From an uncultured bacterium (GTDB lineage Bacteria; Cyanobacteriota; Vampirovibrionia; Gastranaerophilales; Gastranaerophilaceae), in contig CASERN010000010.1 of NCBI GenBank assembly GCA_949290355.1, positions 1-38,206 on the forward strand: a DNA stretch of 38,206 nt. The letters run 5' to 3'. Below the pieces are notes generated by a model. That model was not told where the DNA came from and did no database searches. It was given only the letters and a program-made list of their open reading frames with translations. The position numbers were made by a program, and so were the translations under genes. This document shows positions 8,203 through 16,690 of this stretch, one piece after another (within the stretch, counting starts at the first letter, position 1; every line of letters starts with the position of its first letter).

Positions 8203-9191
8203 TATGCTACTCCTGCTCTTAAAAGGTCATGAATATGTATAACTCCAATTGGTTTATTATTCTCATCTACAACGGCTAGTGCTGTAATTGAAAATTTTTC
8301 CATAAGATTTAACGCACTTGCTCCATAATCTTTTGCTGATATATGTTTAGGATTAACAGACATTACATCTTTTGCGGATAAAGAGCTTATATTTTGGTAT
8401 TTTATAAGAGTTCTTCTTATATCTCCATCTGTCAATACACCTTTTAAAACTCCATTTTTATCTAATATCATAGCCATACCGAGTTTCTTTTCAGAAATTA
8501 GTTTTATGACATCAGTGAAAGAATCTGTTTCTTTAGCAATAGGTAATGCTTCAGGCTCTGATAGCATTAAATCCGAAACCCTATAAGTAAATCCTTTACC
8601 AAGTGCTCCTGATGGGTGGAAAATAAGAAAATCTTCTTCTGAAAATCCTCTTTTTTCTAATAAACATACTGCTAATGCATCTCCCATAGCAAGAGTTGCA
8701 GTTGTACTAGCTGTAGGAGCTTTATTAAGCGGGCAAGCTTCTTTTTCTACAGATATGTCTAAAGTAACATCAGAAGAATGCGCAAGAGTTGAATTCATTT
8801 TTCCTGTCATTCCAATCATTGTTACTCCAAATCTTTTTATTAGCGGTAATAAATTTAATAACTCTTGAGTTTCTCCGCTGTTTGAAATAGCTATTACAAC
8901 ATCATTTCGTGTAATTATGCCAGAATCACCATGTGTACTTTCTGCCGGATGTAAAAAATATGCCGGAGTCCCAGTAGAAGTGAGAGTTGCTGCTATTTTT
9001 CTGCCTATAAGACCGGATTTTCCCATTCCTGTAACTATTACGCGTCCTTTGCAGTTGTATAATATATTAACAGCTCTTTCAAAATCTTCTCCAATATTAT
9101 TTTTTAACCTAAGAATAGAGTTTGCCTCGATATCTAAAACGTCTTTCGCAAGTTCGTTAATTTTACTGCTGTCCATAACTATTGTTTCCAT
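8202..9191 (-). CDS. kdsD: D-arabinose 5-phosphate isomerase
   Basis: Interconverts ribulose 5-phosphate and arabinose 5-phosphate, the first committed step to Kdo. 329 residues, typical. The SIS domain covers about 45-180, with TGMGKSG (Lys58), SNSGET and the Glu-rich VEKEACPL region, and the catalytic His lies in FHPSGALGKG near 193. Two CBS repeats follow (about 208-265 and 274-329). The start has AGGGG six bases upstream. It heads the kdsD-kdsC-queD-uppP operon. A TATAAT on the minus strand at 9213-9218 is the likely -10, though its -35 is poor. A GutQ-like regulatory paralogue is less likely, given the adjacent kdsC. Confidence 0.96.
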   Translation of the reverse strand: METIVMDSSKINELAKDVLDIEANSILRLKNNIGEDFERAVNILYNCKGRVIVTGMGKSGLIGRKIAATLTSTGTPAYFLHPAESTHGDSGIITRNDVVIAISNSGETQELLNLLPLIKRFGVTMIGMTGKMNSTLAHSSDVTLDISVEKEACPLNKAPTASTTATLAMGDALAVCLLEKRGFSEEDFLIFHPSGALGKGFTYRVSDLMLSEPEALPIAKETDSFTDVIKLISEKKLGMAMILDKNGVLKGVLTDGDIRRTLIKYQNISSLSAKDVMSVNPKHISAKDYGASALNLMEKFSITALAVVDENNKPIGVIHIHDLLRAGVA

Positions 9192-9293
9192 TTTTATCCC
9201 CTAACTAATGAAATTATATAATAAATATCATATAAAAGTATTAATTTGGTACAAAATATTTAATTTTTGTTAAAAATTGCCGAATAATTTGAT

Positions 9294-9560
9294 ATGAAGC
9301 AAAATCTAAATTTAAAATTTAATAATTCAAGTGTAGAACTAGAAAAATTTAAAAAATATATTAAAACTCATGAATGTCCGATTGTGAATATTGATTTATC
9401 TTCTTTGAATATTTTTGAAGCAGCCAAATTTATTTCTTTATCTTCTGTATATCATTATCAAAAATATCCTAATGGCAAATTAAATTACAGTGTTGCTTCA
9501 AATGATATAAAATCTTTGGTATGCAATTTATTTATGAATTTCGAGTTGACAAAAATATAG
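9294..9560 (+). CDS. small protein of unknown function
   Basis: 88 residues, not recognised. It is Asn/Lys-rich, lacks a signal peptide or membrane helix, and has alternating beta/alpha character. The stretch VNIDLSSLNIFEAAKFISL resembles in outline the core strand and helix of STAS-type domains, but the match is too weak to assign. No Shine-Dalgarno precedes the ATG. An AATAAT ends six bases upstream, so the message may be leaderless. It ends 31 bases before the ART-fold gene on the same strand and may be co-transcribed with it, which makes a partner or control role conceivable. It is divergent from kdsD. Confidence 0.6.
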   Translation: MKQNLNLKFNNSSVELEKFKKYIKTHECPIVNIDLSSLNIFEAAKFISLSSVYHYQKYPNGKLNYSVASNDIKSLVCNLFMNFELTKI

Positions 9561-9591
9561 CAAAAAATTTTTTCAGGAGTTTTATATAAAC

Positions 9592-10614
9592 ATGCCATTT
9601 ATAAGTAATATTGATAATAAAATTATTGCGGCTTCAGTAAATTCAAGAGATTTAGTTAACAAAAAAGAGAGACAAGAAAATAAAACTAAAAATTTGTTGA
9701 GTTCTCCTGTTCTATATCTTGGAGCTTCTGCTTTAGCAAGTATTGCTATTGCAGGTTTATTGATTGGAGAAAATAGAAAAAGGATAAAGGGAAATATTTT
9801 AAATAATACGAAAAAAGTTTTATCTATAAATGATTTACAAGTTTCCAAATTGAATGTGAAGAATCAACAGGAGAAAAAAAGAATTTCAAAAATTGTTGAT
9901 TTGATTATTCCTTTTAATGAAAAGGATTATGAAGCTGTAAGAAAAAAAGAAGCAATCATGAAAGCTGATTTATCTGAAAGATTTGCATCTGGGAAAGCTG
10001 GGGATTTGCAAAATGCTGAATATTTTGAGTTAAGGGAAAATCAAATTTTAAAATCTTATCTTTCTCCAATTTCCCCTGATAGAAAATTGTTGAGCAAAGA
10101 AAATTTAGAGTCTATTCTTTCATTTTTAAAAGATTCAAAGTTAAATGCTAAATTACGTGGAGGATTAGATTTGTCAGATGATGAAAATGTAAAAATTATA
10201 GATAATTTGATAAATGAGTCTAAGCCTCTAGATGAACATTCAATAGTATATAGCTTTTTAAGAACAAAAAAAACTTATGATTCTAATGAAGATTTAGATT
10301 TTGTAAAAGATTTAAAGCTAGGAAATATATTAAAAGATAAAGGATTTATTTTATCATCAAGGAAATATGACACCTATTTGGCGCAGTCTGATGCAGTTAT
10401 TTATAATGAAAAATATAATGATTCTGGATATATTTTGAGAATAGTTTTACCAAAAGGAACAAAAGGTTTTGATGGTAGAAGATGTACAGGTAGAGAAGAT
10501 GGGGATAAAATTAATTCTACATTTATTTTGCCCAGAAATTCTGAATTAAAAATAAGAAGAATTGATGATTCTATAAGATTAATAGATGTAGATTATCTGT
10601 TGCCTAAAAATTAA
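9592..10614 (+). CDS. membrane-anchored protein with degenerate ADP-ribosyltransferase (ART exotoxin) fold
   Basis: 340 residues. A polar leader (1-34) is followed by one hydrophobic helix (about 38-58), a charged linker and a helical region. A C-terminal domain (about 165-340) follows the order of the ADP-ribosyltransferase exoenzyme family (PF03496): KPLDEHSIVYS at 211-221, KGFILSS at 250-256, ILRIVLPKGTKG at 281-292, and FILPRNSELKI at 311-321. In active members the first motif has Tyr-Arg, the second Ser-Thr-Ser and the last Glu-x-Glu just before the ILPR-like strand. Here these read Tyr-Ser221, Leu-Ser-Ser and Asn308-Ser-Thr310, so NAD-dependent transfer is unlikely or uses other residues. 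AGGAG is 12 bases before the ATG. Likely membrane-tethered; direction not determined. The fold assignment is by eye. Confidence 0.7.
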   Translation: MPFISNIDNKIIAASVNSRDLVNKKERQENKTKNLLSSPVLYLGASALASIAIAGLLIGENRKRIKGNILNNTKKVLSINDLQVSKLNVKNQQEKKRISKIVDLIIPFNEKDYEAVRKKEAIMKADLSERFASGKAGDLQNAEYFELRENQILKSYLSPISPDRKLLSKENLESILSFLKDSKLNAKLRGGLDLSDDENVKIIDNLINESKPLDEHSIVYSFLRTKKTYDSNEDLDFVKDLKLGNILKDKGFILSSRKYDTYLAQSDAVIYNEKYNDSGYILRIVLPKGTKGFDGRRCTGREDGDKINSTFILPRNSELKIRRIDDSIRLIDVDYLLPKN

Positions 10615-10648
10615 ACTGTATATTGATAATTAAATCAAAAAATTTTTA

Positions 10649-10657
10649 TGATATAAT
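10649..10657 (+). promoter_or_regulatory. extended -10 promoter of the ion transporter gene
   Basis: TGATATAAT is a consensus extended -10; no good -35 is seen. Transcription would start near 10664, about 29 bases before the start codon. Confidence 0.55.
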
Positions 10658-10692
10658 AATCGCGTGATTATTTAAGAGAAAAAGGGGGTATA

Positions 10693-12021
10693 ATGATTGA
10701 ACATTTACAGGCAATTGTTCATGCTCATGCTGTCGTTGTTTCTGCAGCGATATTGCTGATAGCTTATGTATTTATTGCCTTAGAAAAAATTCCAAAAGTT
10801 ACAATTGCGCTTATTGGTGCAGCTATTACTATTCTATTAGGTCTTGTAAGCCAGACAAAATTATTGGATGGAGCTATAGACCCTCATTATTTTATTAACT
10901 TTGTTGATTTTAACGTAATTTTTTTGTTAGTATCAATGATGATTATCGTAAGTATTGCAACTCGAAGCGGCATGTTTAATTGGGTTGCAAATCAACTATT
11001 GAAACTTACCAAGGGGCATCCTGTAGGAGTTTTAATTGTATTAGGTTTATTTACAGCTGTTGTATCTGCATTTTTAGATAATGTTACTACTGTAATTTTA
11101 ATTATGCCTGTAACATTTTTTATAGCAGATAAATTGGATATTAACCCTGTACCTTATTTGTTGACAGAAATTTTCGCTTCAAATATTGGGGGTACTGCTA
11201 CTTTGATTGGTGATCCGCCAAATATTATTATTGGTAGTGCTGCAGGGTTATCTTTCATGGATTTTGTAAAAGAATTAACTCCGATTATTGCAGTTATTAT
11301 GGTGGTTGTTCTTTTTATATTATGGTTATTCTTTAGAAAAGATTTGCATACAACGCCGGAAAAAATGGACGCTGTTGCAAATTTAGATAATTCAAAAACA
11401 ATCACGGATTATCCTTTAATGATAAGAAGCGGAATCGTTTTACTTCTTGTTATTTTGGGTTTTGTCCTACATGATGTTACTCATATTGAGACTTGTGTTA
11501 CAGCAATGCTGGGAGCCAGCTTTTTGTTGTTATTTGAAAAACCGAAAGATATTCTTTGTGATGTAGAATGGAATACAATCTTCTTCTTTATTGGTTTGTT
11601 CATAATAATTGGCGGTCTTGAAGCTTCTGGCGGTATTGCTTTGATGGCAAAGTGGATTTTAAAAGTTACAGAGGGCTCTCAATCTGCAACAGCAATGATA
11701 ATATTATGGGCATCAGGCTTTATTAGCGGTATTATTGATAATATCCCATACACTGCGACTATGACTCCTATGCTTTTAGAAATTCGTAATGTAATGGGGG
11801 CTGAGTACACATTACCTCTTTGGTGGTGCTTGTCTTTGGGTGCTTGTCTTGGTGGTAACATGACAATTATCGGAGCAGCTGCAAATGTTATTGTTTCTGA
11901 AACATCTGCTCATCATGGACATCCGATAGCATTTATGCGATTCTTGAAATATGGATTTTGCATAATGTTTGTATCATTATTCTTAAGTTCAATATATATT
12001 TGGCTTAGATTTTTGCATTAA
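10693..12021 (+). CDS. ArsB/NhaD-type ion transporter
   Basis: 442 residues, an inner-membrane protein of the ion transporter (IT) superfamily with about 11-12 hydrophobic helices. Two inverted repeats are visible. Each carries a DN-containing helix break (FLDNVTTVILIMPV near 145 and IIDNIPYTATMTP near 355) and a Gly-rich hairpin: SNIGGTATLIGDPPN near 188, and LGACLGGNMTIIGAAANV near 398. The NhaD sodium/proton antiporter and the arsenite/citrate branches share these motifs, so the substrate (sodium ion or an anion) cannot be decided. A GGGGG ribosome site precedes the ATG and a strong bidirectional terminator follows. Monocistronic. No arsenic genes are adjacent, which weakly favours cation/proton exchange. 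Confidence 0.88.
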   Translation: MIEHLQAIVHAHAVVVSAAILLIAYVFIALEKIPKVTIALIGAAITILLGLVSQTKLLDGAIDPHYFINFVDFNVIFLLVSMMIIVSIATRSGMFNWVANQLLKLTKGHPVGVLIVLGLFTAVVSAFLDNVTTVILIMPVTFFIADKLDINPVPYLLTEIFASNIGGTATLIGDPPNIIIGSAAGLSFMDFVKELTPIIAVIMVVVLFILWLFFRKDLHTTPEKMDAVANLDNSKTITDYPLMIRSGIVLLLVILGFVLHDVTHIETCVTAMLGASFLLLFEKPKDILCDVEWNTIFFFIGLFIIIGGLEASGGIALMAKWILKVTEGSQSATAMIILWASGFISGIIDNIPYTATMTPMLLEIRNVMGAEYTLPLWWCLSLGACLGGNMTIIGAAANVIVSETSAHHGHPIAFMRFLKYGFCIMFVSLFLSSIYIWLRFLH

Positions 12022-12029
12022 TCCTGAAT

Positions 12030-12064
12030 AAAAAAAGACCCTCTAATTAAGAGGGTCTTTTTTT
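12030..12064. terminator. bidirectional intrinsic terminator
   Basis: GACCCTCT (12037-12044) pairs with AGAGGGTC (12050-12057) around a five-base AATTA loop, extended by A6/T7 flanks. It serves both the transporter (plus) and emrB (minus), which end on either side. Confidence 0.95.
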
Positions 12065-12069
12065 ATGTC

Positions 12070-13608
12070 TTATTTTGTTGATCTGGCCTTTTTTAGTTTT
12101 ATTAGCAAGAGTATTGGTATTACTGCAACAGACATAAATGCCAGTAGTGTAAAAGCATCAAAGAATGAGGCTAATTTAGCTTGTTGTAATAATTCTTTGT
12201 ATAACATTCCGTTAGCTTTTTTAGCAGCAAGTACTGTAGAATAATGTATTAAGAACTTTGATTTGAGCATCATAAGTTTGTATTGAAACATAGGATTATG
12301 TGGTGATAAATTTTCTACCAAGTAAGTTTGTCTGACTTGGGATACTCTTGCTATAAAAGTTGCAGACATTGAGGTGGATATTGCAGTTATAATGTTTTTA
12401 AATAATGCGTGTAATGCTGCGGCATCGGCATTTTTAGATGCAGGCAATGTGTTAAAAGACATTGCTGTAATAGGGACAAATGCTGTTGGAACTCCTATAC
12501 ATAAAAGAATGTTAGGCAGAACTACACTTTCAATTGAAGATGTTGTATTTAGCTGTGTGAGCATTAATACAGATAATCCCATTGTCAATAATCCTATAGT
12601 TGCTAGAATTTTAGGTTTTACATATTTAGAAATTTCCCCAACTACAAGTAGGCCAATTAAGCATATAATCGCTCTTGGGAACATTGCAAGTCCTGATTTT
12701 GAAGGGCTGTATCCTAATAAACTTTGTACAAACATTGGAACAAGTAAAAGTGTAGAATACAACATTACATTGATAAATGAACTTATTAATGTCCCAAACA
12801 TAAAATTTCTATCTTTAAATACTCTTATATCAATTACAGGATATTTGTATTCTAATTCCCAAACATAGAAAAATACAAATGAAAATATTGAAATACCTGT
12901 GAGCCAGCAAATCCAAGTAGTATCAAACCAATTAAATTGTTGCCCTTTATCAAGAACAATTTGCATACAGGCAAGAGCAATAACAATTGAGCCATACCCG
13001 TATATATCAAATTTTTTGTTATATTTTTGTTTCTCAGGTTTGTCGTTAGATAAAAAGAATTTAATCATCAAAAAAGACAGCATACATAGCGGAATATTCA
13101 TAATAAAAATCCACTGCCAAGAATAATTATCTGTAAGGTAGCCTCCGATAAATGGTCCTGCAAGGGGGGAGAACATTGCCGCAACTCCAAATAATCCCAT
13201 TGCAACTCCTCTTTGTTCAGGAGGAAAGACTTCCAATAAAACTGCTTGGCATAATGGTAATATACAACCGCTTCCTATACCTTGAATAAGCCTTGCAAAT
13301 ATCAAAGCTTGAAGATTTGGGGCTAATACACAAAGCAGACAGCCTAATGCAAATATCCATATGCTATAGTACATTAGCAACTTTTTCCCTATTGTTCTGA
13401 CAAGGTAGCCGGTAACAGGCAACATTAGCCCACCTGAAATTATATAACAAGTGATTACTGTATTTGTCTCATATTGAGTTGCTCCATAAAACCCTGCTAT
13501 GTGTGGCTGACTTACGTTTGTCGCAGATGATGCAGCAAGTGCAAGAAAGGCCGGCAATAATACTGATATTGCGACTATATAGGGGTTAACTTTCTTTGAT
13601 TCTTCCAT
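12070..13608 (-). CDS. emrB: multidrug efflux MFS transporter, EmrB/QacA (DHA2) family
   Basis: 512 residues with 14 hydrophobic helices, the DHA2 proton-drug antiporter layout. Motif A-like GYLVRTIGKK lies after helix 2. Motif B FARLIQGIGSGCILP and motif C GPFIGGYLTDNYSWQWIFIMNIP are in helices 4-5. It exports hydrophobic toxic compounds from the inner membrane into a periplasmic adaptor channel. It begins one base after emrA stops and follows marR-emrA, so the operon encodes two parts of a tripartite pump. The outer membrane factor is the divergent gene at 15249. The named drug spectrum cannot be read from sequence. Confidence 0.92.
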   Translation of the reverse strand: MEESKKVNPYIVAISVLLPAFLALAASSATNVSQPHIAGFYGATQYETNTVITCYIISGGLMLPVTGYLVRTIGKKLLMYYSIWIFALGCLLCVLAPNLQALIFARLIQGIGSGCILPLCQAVLLEVFPPEQRGVAMGLFGVAAMFSPLAGPFIGGYLTDNYSWQWIFIMNIPLCMLSFLMIKFFLSNDKPEKQKYNKKFDIYGYGSIVIALACMQIVLDKGQQFNWFDTTWICWLTGISIFSFVFFYVWELEYKYPVIDIRVFKDRNFMFGTLISSFINVMLYSTLLLVPMFVQSLLGYSPSKSGLAMFPRAIICLIGLLVVGEISKYVKPKILATIGLLTMGLSVLMLTQLNTTSSIESVVLPNILLCIGVPTAFVPITAMSFNTLPASKNADAAALHALFKNIITAISTSMSATFIARVSQVRQTYLVENLSPHNPMFQYKLMMLKSKFLIHYSTVLAAKKANGMLYKELLQQAKLASFFDAFTLLAFMSVAVIPILLLIKLKKARSTK

Positions 13609-13609
13609 A

Positions 13610-14731
13610 TTACTTAATTTTTACCTTTGGTACAACGGACATACCTGGAACGATATTATAGTCTTTTATATCTTCATCAAATACTATTTTAACAGGTACT
13701 CTTTGTACAATTTTTACATAACTTCCTACAGCATTTTCAGGAGGGAAAAGACTTGATTTTGCACCTGTTGCTCTTTGAATACTATCAACGTGTCCTTTAA
13801 ATCTTTTTCCTGGATATGTATCAATTTTGATAGATACAGGTTGTCCTTTTTTCATATGGGTAAGTTGAATTTCTTTAAAGTTAGCAATTACCCAAACTTG
13901 TTCTGGTACAATTTGCATTAAAGGTTGACCAACTTGAATATAATTCCCCATTTCAACGCTTCTTGCAGATACCATACCTGATTGAGGAGCATATATTTTT
14001 GTATATGAAAGATCAAGTTTTGCCTGTTCTACTTCAGCTTCAAGTCTTTGAATTTCAGCTTGAACAGCTTCAGCTTTTGCTTTATTAGACTCTAATGCTG
14101 ATTGCATTGCTTTTGATTTCTCAGTAGCAGCTTTATGATTTGCTTGTGCAACTGTGAAATGAGTATTACTGTTATCAAAGTCTTGCTTTGAAACAATTCC
14201 GGCTTTATACATATCTGTATATCTTTTGTGGTCTTTTGTAGCAAAATCAAGTTTTGATTTTGTTGAATTAACATCTTCGTATGATTGGTTTACGTTTGAG
14301 CCGCCTTCTTCAATTTGTTTTTCTGTAACATTTAACTGTGCTTTAGCTTCTGCAAGTTTTGCTTCTGCCTGATGTAATTTTACTTCGTAATCTGCAGGAT
14401 CTATTTCTACTAATAATTGTCCGGCTTTTACTTCATCATTATCATCAACTAATAATTTAATAACAGGACCTTGTACTCGAGGTGCAATTGAAACAAGACG
14501 TCCTTCTACAAATGCATCATCAGTTGACTGGAAAAATGTAGAGTGTATTGCGAAAAATACCCCTAGTAAAACCAATCCAGTAGCTGTAGCTATTGGTACA
14601 AATACTCGTTTCTTCTTATATTCTGGACGATTTTTCTTCGCATTTTCTTTTCTTGTCTTTAATCTTTTTTTAGCTTTTTCTACAAATTCTTCATTATTAA
14701 TATTTGTTTTGTCTTGGGGATTGTCTGTCAT
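13610..14731 (-). CDS. emrA: EmrA/HlyD-type membrane fusion protein
   Basis: 373 residues: a basic cytoplasmic tail (1-42), a single signal-anchor helix (about 43-63), then a periplasmic adaptor. TDDAFVEGRLVSIAPRVQG (70-88) is the typical EmrA beta-barrel/lipoyl start. A long alpha-helical hairpin rich in Ala, Lys and Glu (about 110-235) is the part that contacts the outer membrane factor. The second lipoyl half includes YTKIYAPQSGMVSARSVEMG and LMQIVP. A beta-barrel domain with the usual IKIDTYPGKRFKGHVDSI follows. AGGTG precedes the ATG. It bridges EmrB and the TolC-like protein, and its gene lies between marR and emrB with very short gaps. Confidence 0.94.
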   Translation of the reverse strand: MTDNPQDKTNINNEEFVEKAKKRLKTRKENAKKNRPEYKKKRVFVPIATATGLVLLGVFFAIHSTFFQSTDDAFVEGRLVSIAPRVQGPVIKLLVDDNDEVKAGQLLVEIDPADYEVKLHQAEAKLAEAKAQLNVTEKQIEEGGSNVNQSYEDVNSTKSKLDFATKDHKRYTDMYKAGIVSKQDFDNSNTHFTVAQANHKAATEKSKAMQSALESNKAKAEAVQAEIQRLEAEVEQAKLDLSYTKIYAPQSGMVSARSVEMGNYIQVGQPLMQIVPEQVWVIANFKEIQLTHMKKGQPVSIKIDTYPGKRFKGHVDSIQRATGAKSSLFPPENAVGSYVKIVQRVPVKIVFDEDIKDYNIVPGMSVVPKVKIK

Positions 14732-14741
14732 TTTTCACCTC

Positions 14742-15200
14742 TTATATTTGCATATTTAATTTTTCTTCTAAATTAACTTTTATTTTATTTAATACTTTTA
14801 GACAACTTAAAAGTTCTTCATCTGTTACACCTTCGACTGTATTTTGCCAGTGTTCTAAAACTGTCGGCAAAACCATATCATAAGCTTTTTTACCTTTTTC
14901 TGTTATATTAATTTTAAATATTTTCCTTTTGTTTATATCAGGAGTTTTGGTTACGAGTTTTTTTTCTTCAAGTATTTTTATAATTCTTGTTATGTTAGGT
15001 CTGTCTTTTAAAGTAAGAGCTCCTATTTGTCTTTGGTATAACCCATCATGGTCAATTATTGCTGTCAAAACGGTAAATTGTTCAGGTGTGATTGGTAAAT
15101 TTGCTTTCACAAATTTTTGGTTTGCAATAGCTCGTACCATTTTTCCAACGCGTACCAGTTTCATCCCAATTCTACTTTTTAATAAATCTAACTTGTCCAT
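14742..15200 (-). CDS. MarR-family transcriptional regulator
   Basis: 152 residues with the MarR winged-helix fold. A dimerising N-terminal helix is followed by the HTH (YQRQIGALTLKDRPNITRIIKILEEKK around 56-82), a wing TPDINKRKIFKINITEKG, and a long C-terminal dimer helix. Such proteins repress efflux genes until a small phenolic or drug-like ligand binds. Here the target is almost certainly the adjacent marR-emrA-emrB operon and the divergent outer membrane factor gene. A 22-bp near-perfect palindrome ends only ten bases upstream of its start, covering the -10 region for both directions. There is no good Shine-Dalgarno, so the leader is very short. Confidence 0.94.
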   Translation of the reverse strand: MDKLDLLKSRIGMKLVRVGKMVRAIANQKFVKANLPITPEQFTVLTAIIDHDGLYQRQIGALTLKDRPNITRIIKILEEKKLVTKTPDINKRKIFKINITEKGKKAYDMVLPTVLEHWQNTVEGVTDEELLSCLKVLNKIKVNLEEKLNMQI

Positions 15201-15209
15201 GATTTTTCT

Positions 15210-15231
15210 TTGTGTTATTATGATAACACAA
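15210..15231. promoter_or_regulatory. palindromic MarR-type operator between divergent efflux operons
   Basis: TTGTGTTAT and ATAACACAA form perfect 9-bp arms around four bases (TATG). The site fills most of the 48-base gap between marR and the outer membrane factor gene. It overlaps TATGAT on the plus strand and CATAAT on the minus strand, the likely -10 elements. Size and place fit a MarR dimer site. Confidence 0.8.
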
Positions 15232-15248
15232 AAAAGGAAATAGCAAGC

Positions 15249-16634
15249 ATGAAATTTTTTAAAATATTATTAACTTTATTTATTTTATTATGCAGCGTAT
15301 CTGTAGTAGATGCAAAAGATAAGAAAGCTGCTCAAGATTACAGAATAGAGTATTTAAATATCGATTGGTGGCAAAAATATAATGATCCTGTTTTAACTGA
15401 TTATATTTCCACTGCATTTAAAAATAATCAGGATTTAAAAATCGCGACATTGAATGTTAAACAATCTGAACAGGTTGTAAAACAAGCTTTTGCGAGTCAA
15501 TTACCTCAATTAGGATTCCAAGGAGATGTATTTAGAGATTTTAGCTCTGCTGATATAAGATTTGGTGATGTAGTGATTAGAGATTACAATCAGAGTAATT
15601 TCTTTTTACCATTGACAATGAGCTATGAAGTGGATATTTGGGGTGAAAATTATTTGAAGACAAAATCTGTAAAAAAACAGTTGGAAATGATAAAACAAAA
15701 TGAAAGAGCTTCTTATATTTCATTGACATCAGCTGTTGCTTCTGAATATTTTAATTTAGTAAAGTTAGACAAGCTTATTAAAAATCAAAAAGAGCTTGTT
15801 AAATTACAAACTGAAATTGTTAAATTAGAAGATATAAAATATAAAAACGGGCTTTGTCCTATAACAGAATTAATGGACGAAAAGCAGTTATTGACTCAAT
15901 TACAAGAAGAACTAAATGTATATGTAGATAAACGACTTATTGTGGGTAGGCAATTAGGAGTATTAACAGGAGAGCGCGAAAAGGATTTAGCCTTGATGCC
16001 AAGAAGTGATTATTCTGTTTTGGCTCTTTTACCTTTACCGGAAAGTATAAACGCAGAGGTTATTCAATATAGACCTGACTTTATGAAAGCAGAAGAATAT
16101 ATTGAAAAAATTGGTATTGATGTAAAAGTCGCAAAGAGGGATTTCTTACCTAAATTTATTTTATATGGACAGGCAGGTTTTAGTGCATATAATTTGACGA
16201 ATATATTTGGTGGTCATACTTTCAAATCTTTGGTTGGATTTATGCCTTCAATAGATTTATTTACAGGTGGAGCTAAAATGGCTCGTTTGCGCTACAAAAA
16301 ATTGGAATTAGAAAAAGCTCAACAAATATACGAAAAAACTATTTTAACTTCTATCCAAGAAGTTAATGATGCTTTGGGTGGTGCAATAACAAGAGAATTA
16401 AATTACAATGAAAGTGTAAAAAGATATAATTTAGAAAATGATAAATATAATTTGGCACAAAGGAAGTTTGAGATTGGTGCAAAATCAAACTTGGAGATGA
16501 TGAAAGATAAGGAAAAACTTCTAGTTGCAGAAAAAGATAAAGTTAACAGTCAAGTAAATTATTTATTATCAACTTTAAATATATATAAAGCTGTTGGCGG
16601 CAAGGACTTTACACAAATTAATAATAATCTGTAA
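15249..16634 (+). CDS. TolC/NodT-type outer membrane efflux factor
   Basis: 461 residues from the ATG at 15249. Starts further upstream would add a segment lying in the operator and would hide the signal peptide. A Sec signal peptide (MKFFKILLTLFILLCSVSVVDA) precedes the mature protein; there is no lipobox. DWWQKYNDPVLTDYISTAFKNNQDLKIA opens the first outer membrane efflux repeat. A second repeat starts near QYRPDFMKAEEYIEKIGIDVKVAKRDFLPKF, and long amphipathic helices follow (LNYNESVKRYNLENDKYNLAQRKFEIG). The protein trimerises into an outer-membrane barrel with a periplasmic tunnel and completes the pump formed by the divergent emrA-emrB. It probably shares the MarR operator. Confidence 0.93.
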   Translation: MKFFKILLTLFILLCSVSVVDAKDKKAAQDYRIEYLNIDWWQKYNDPVLTDYISTAFKNNQDLKIATLNVKQSEQVVKQAFASQLPQLGFQGDVFRDFSSADIRFGDVVIRDYNQSNFFLPLTMSYEVDIWGENYLKTKSVKKQLEMIKQNERASYISLTSAVASEYFNLVKLDKLIKNQKELVKLQTEIVKLEDIKYKNGLCPITELMDEKQLLTQLQEELNVYVDKRLIVGRQLGVLTGEREKDLALMPRSDYSVLALLPLPESINAEVIQYRPDFMKAEEYIEKIGIDVKVAKRDFLPKFILYGQAGFSAYNLTNIFGGHTFKSLVGFMPSIDLFTGGAKMARLRYKKLELEKAQQIYEKTILTSIQEVNDALGGAITRELNYNESVKRYNLENDKYNLAQRKFEIGAKSNLEMMKDKEKLLVAEKDKVNSQVNYLLSTLNIYKAVGGKDFTQINNNL

Positions 16635-16643
16635 ATTTAATTT

Positions 16644-16658
16644 TACTCTGTTAGAGTA
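16644..16658 (+). terminator. weak hairpin after the outer membrane factor gene
   Basis: TACTCT pairs with AGAGTA around GTT, ten bases past the stop codon, but only three T residues follow, so termination would be inefficient. Confidence 0.3.
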
Positions 16659-16690
16659 GTCTTTAGTTGAATAAATTTATATTATTTTCT

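Noticed and set aside
9582-9848. 88-codon minus-strand frame opposite the ART-like gene
   Set aside because: Hydrophobic only because it is antisense to Lys/Asn-rich codons; no ribosome site or family likeness.
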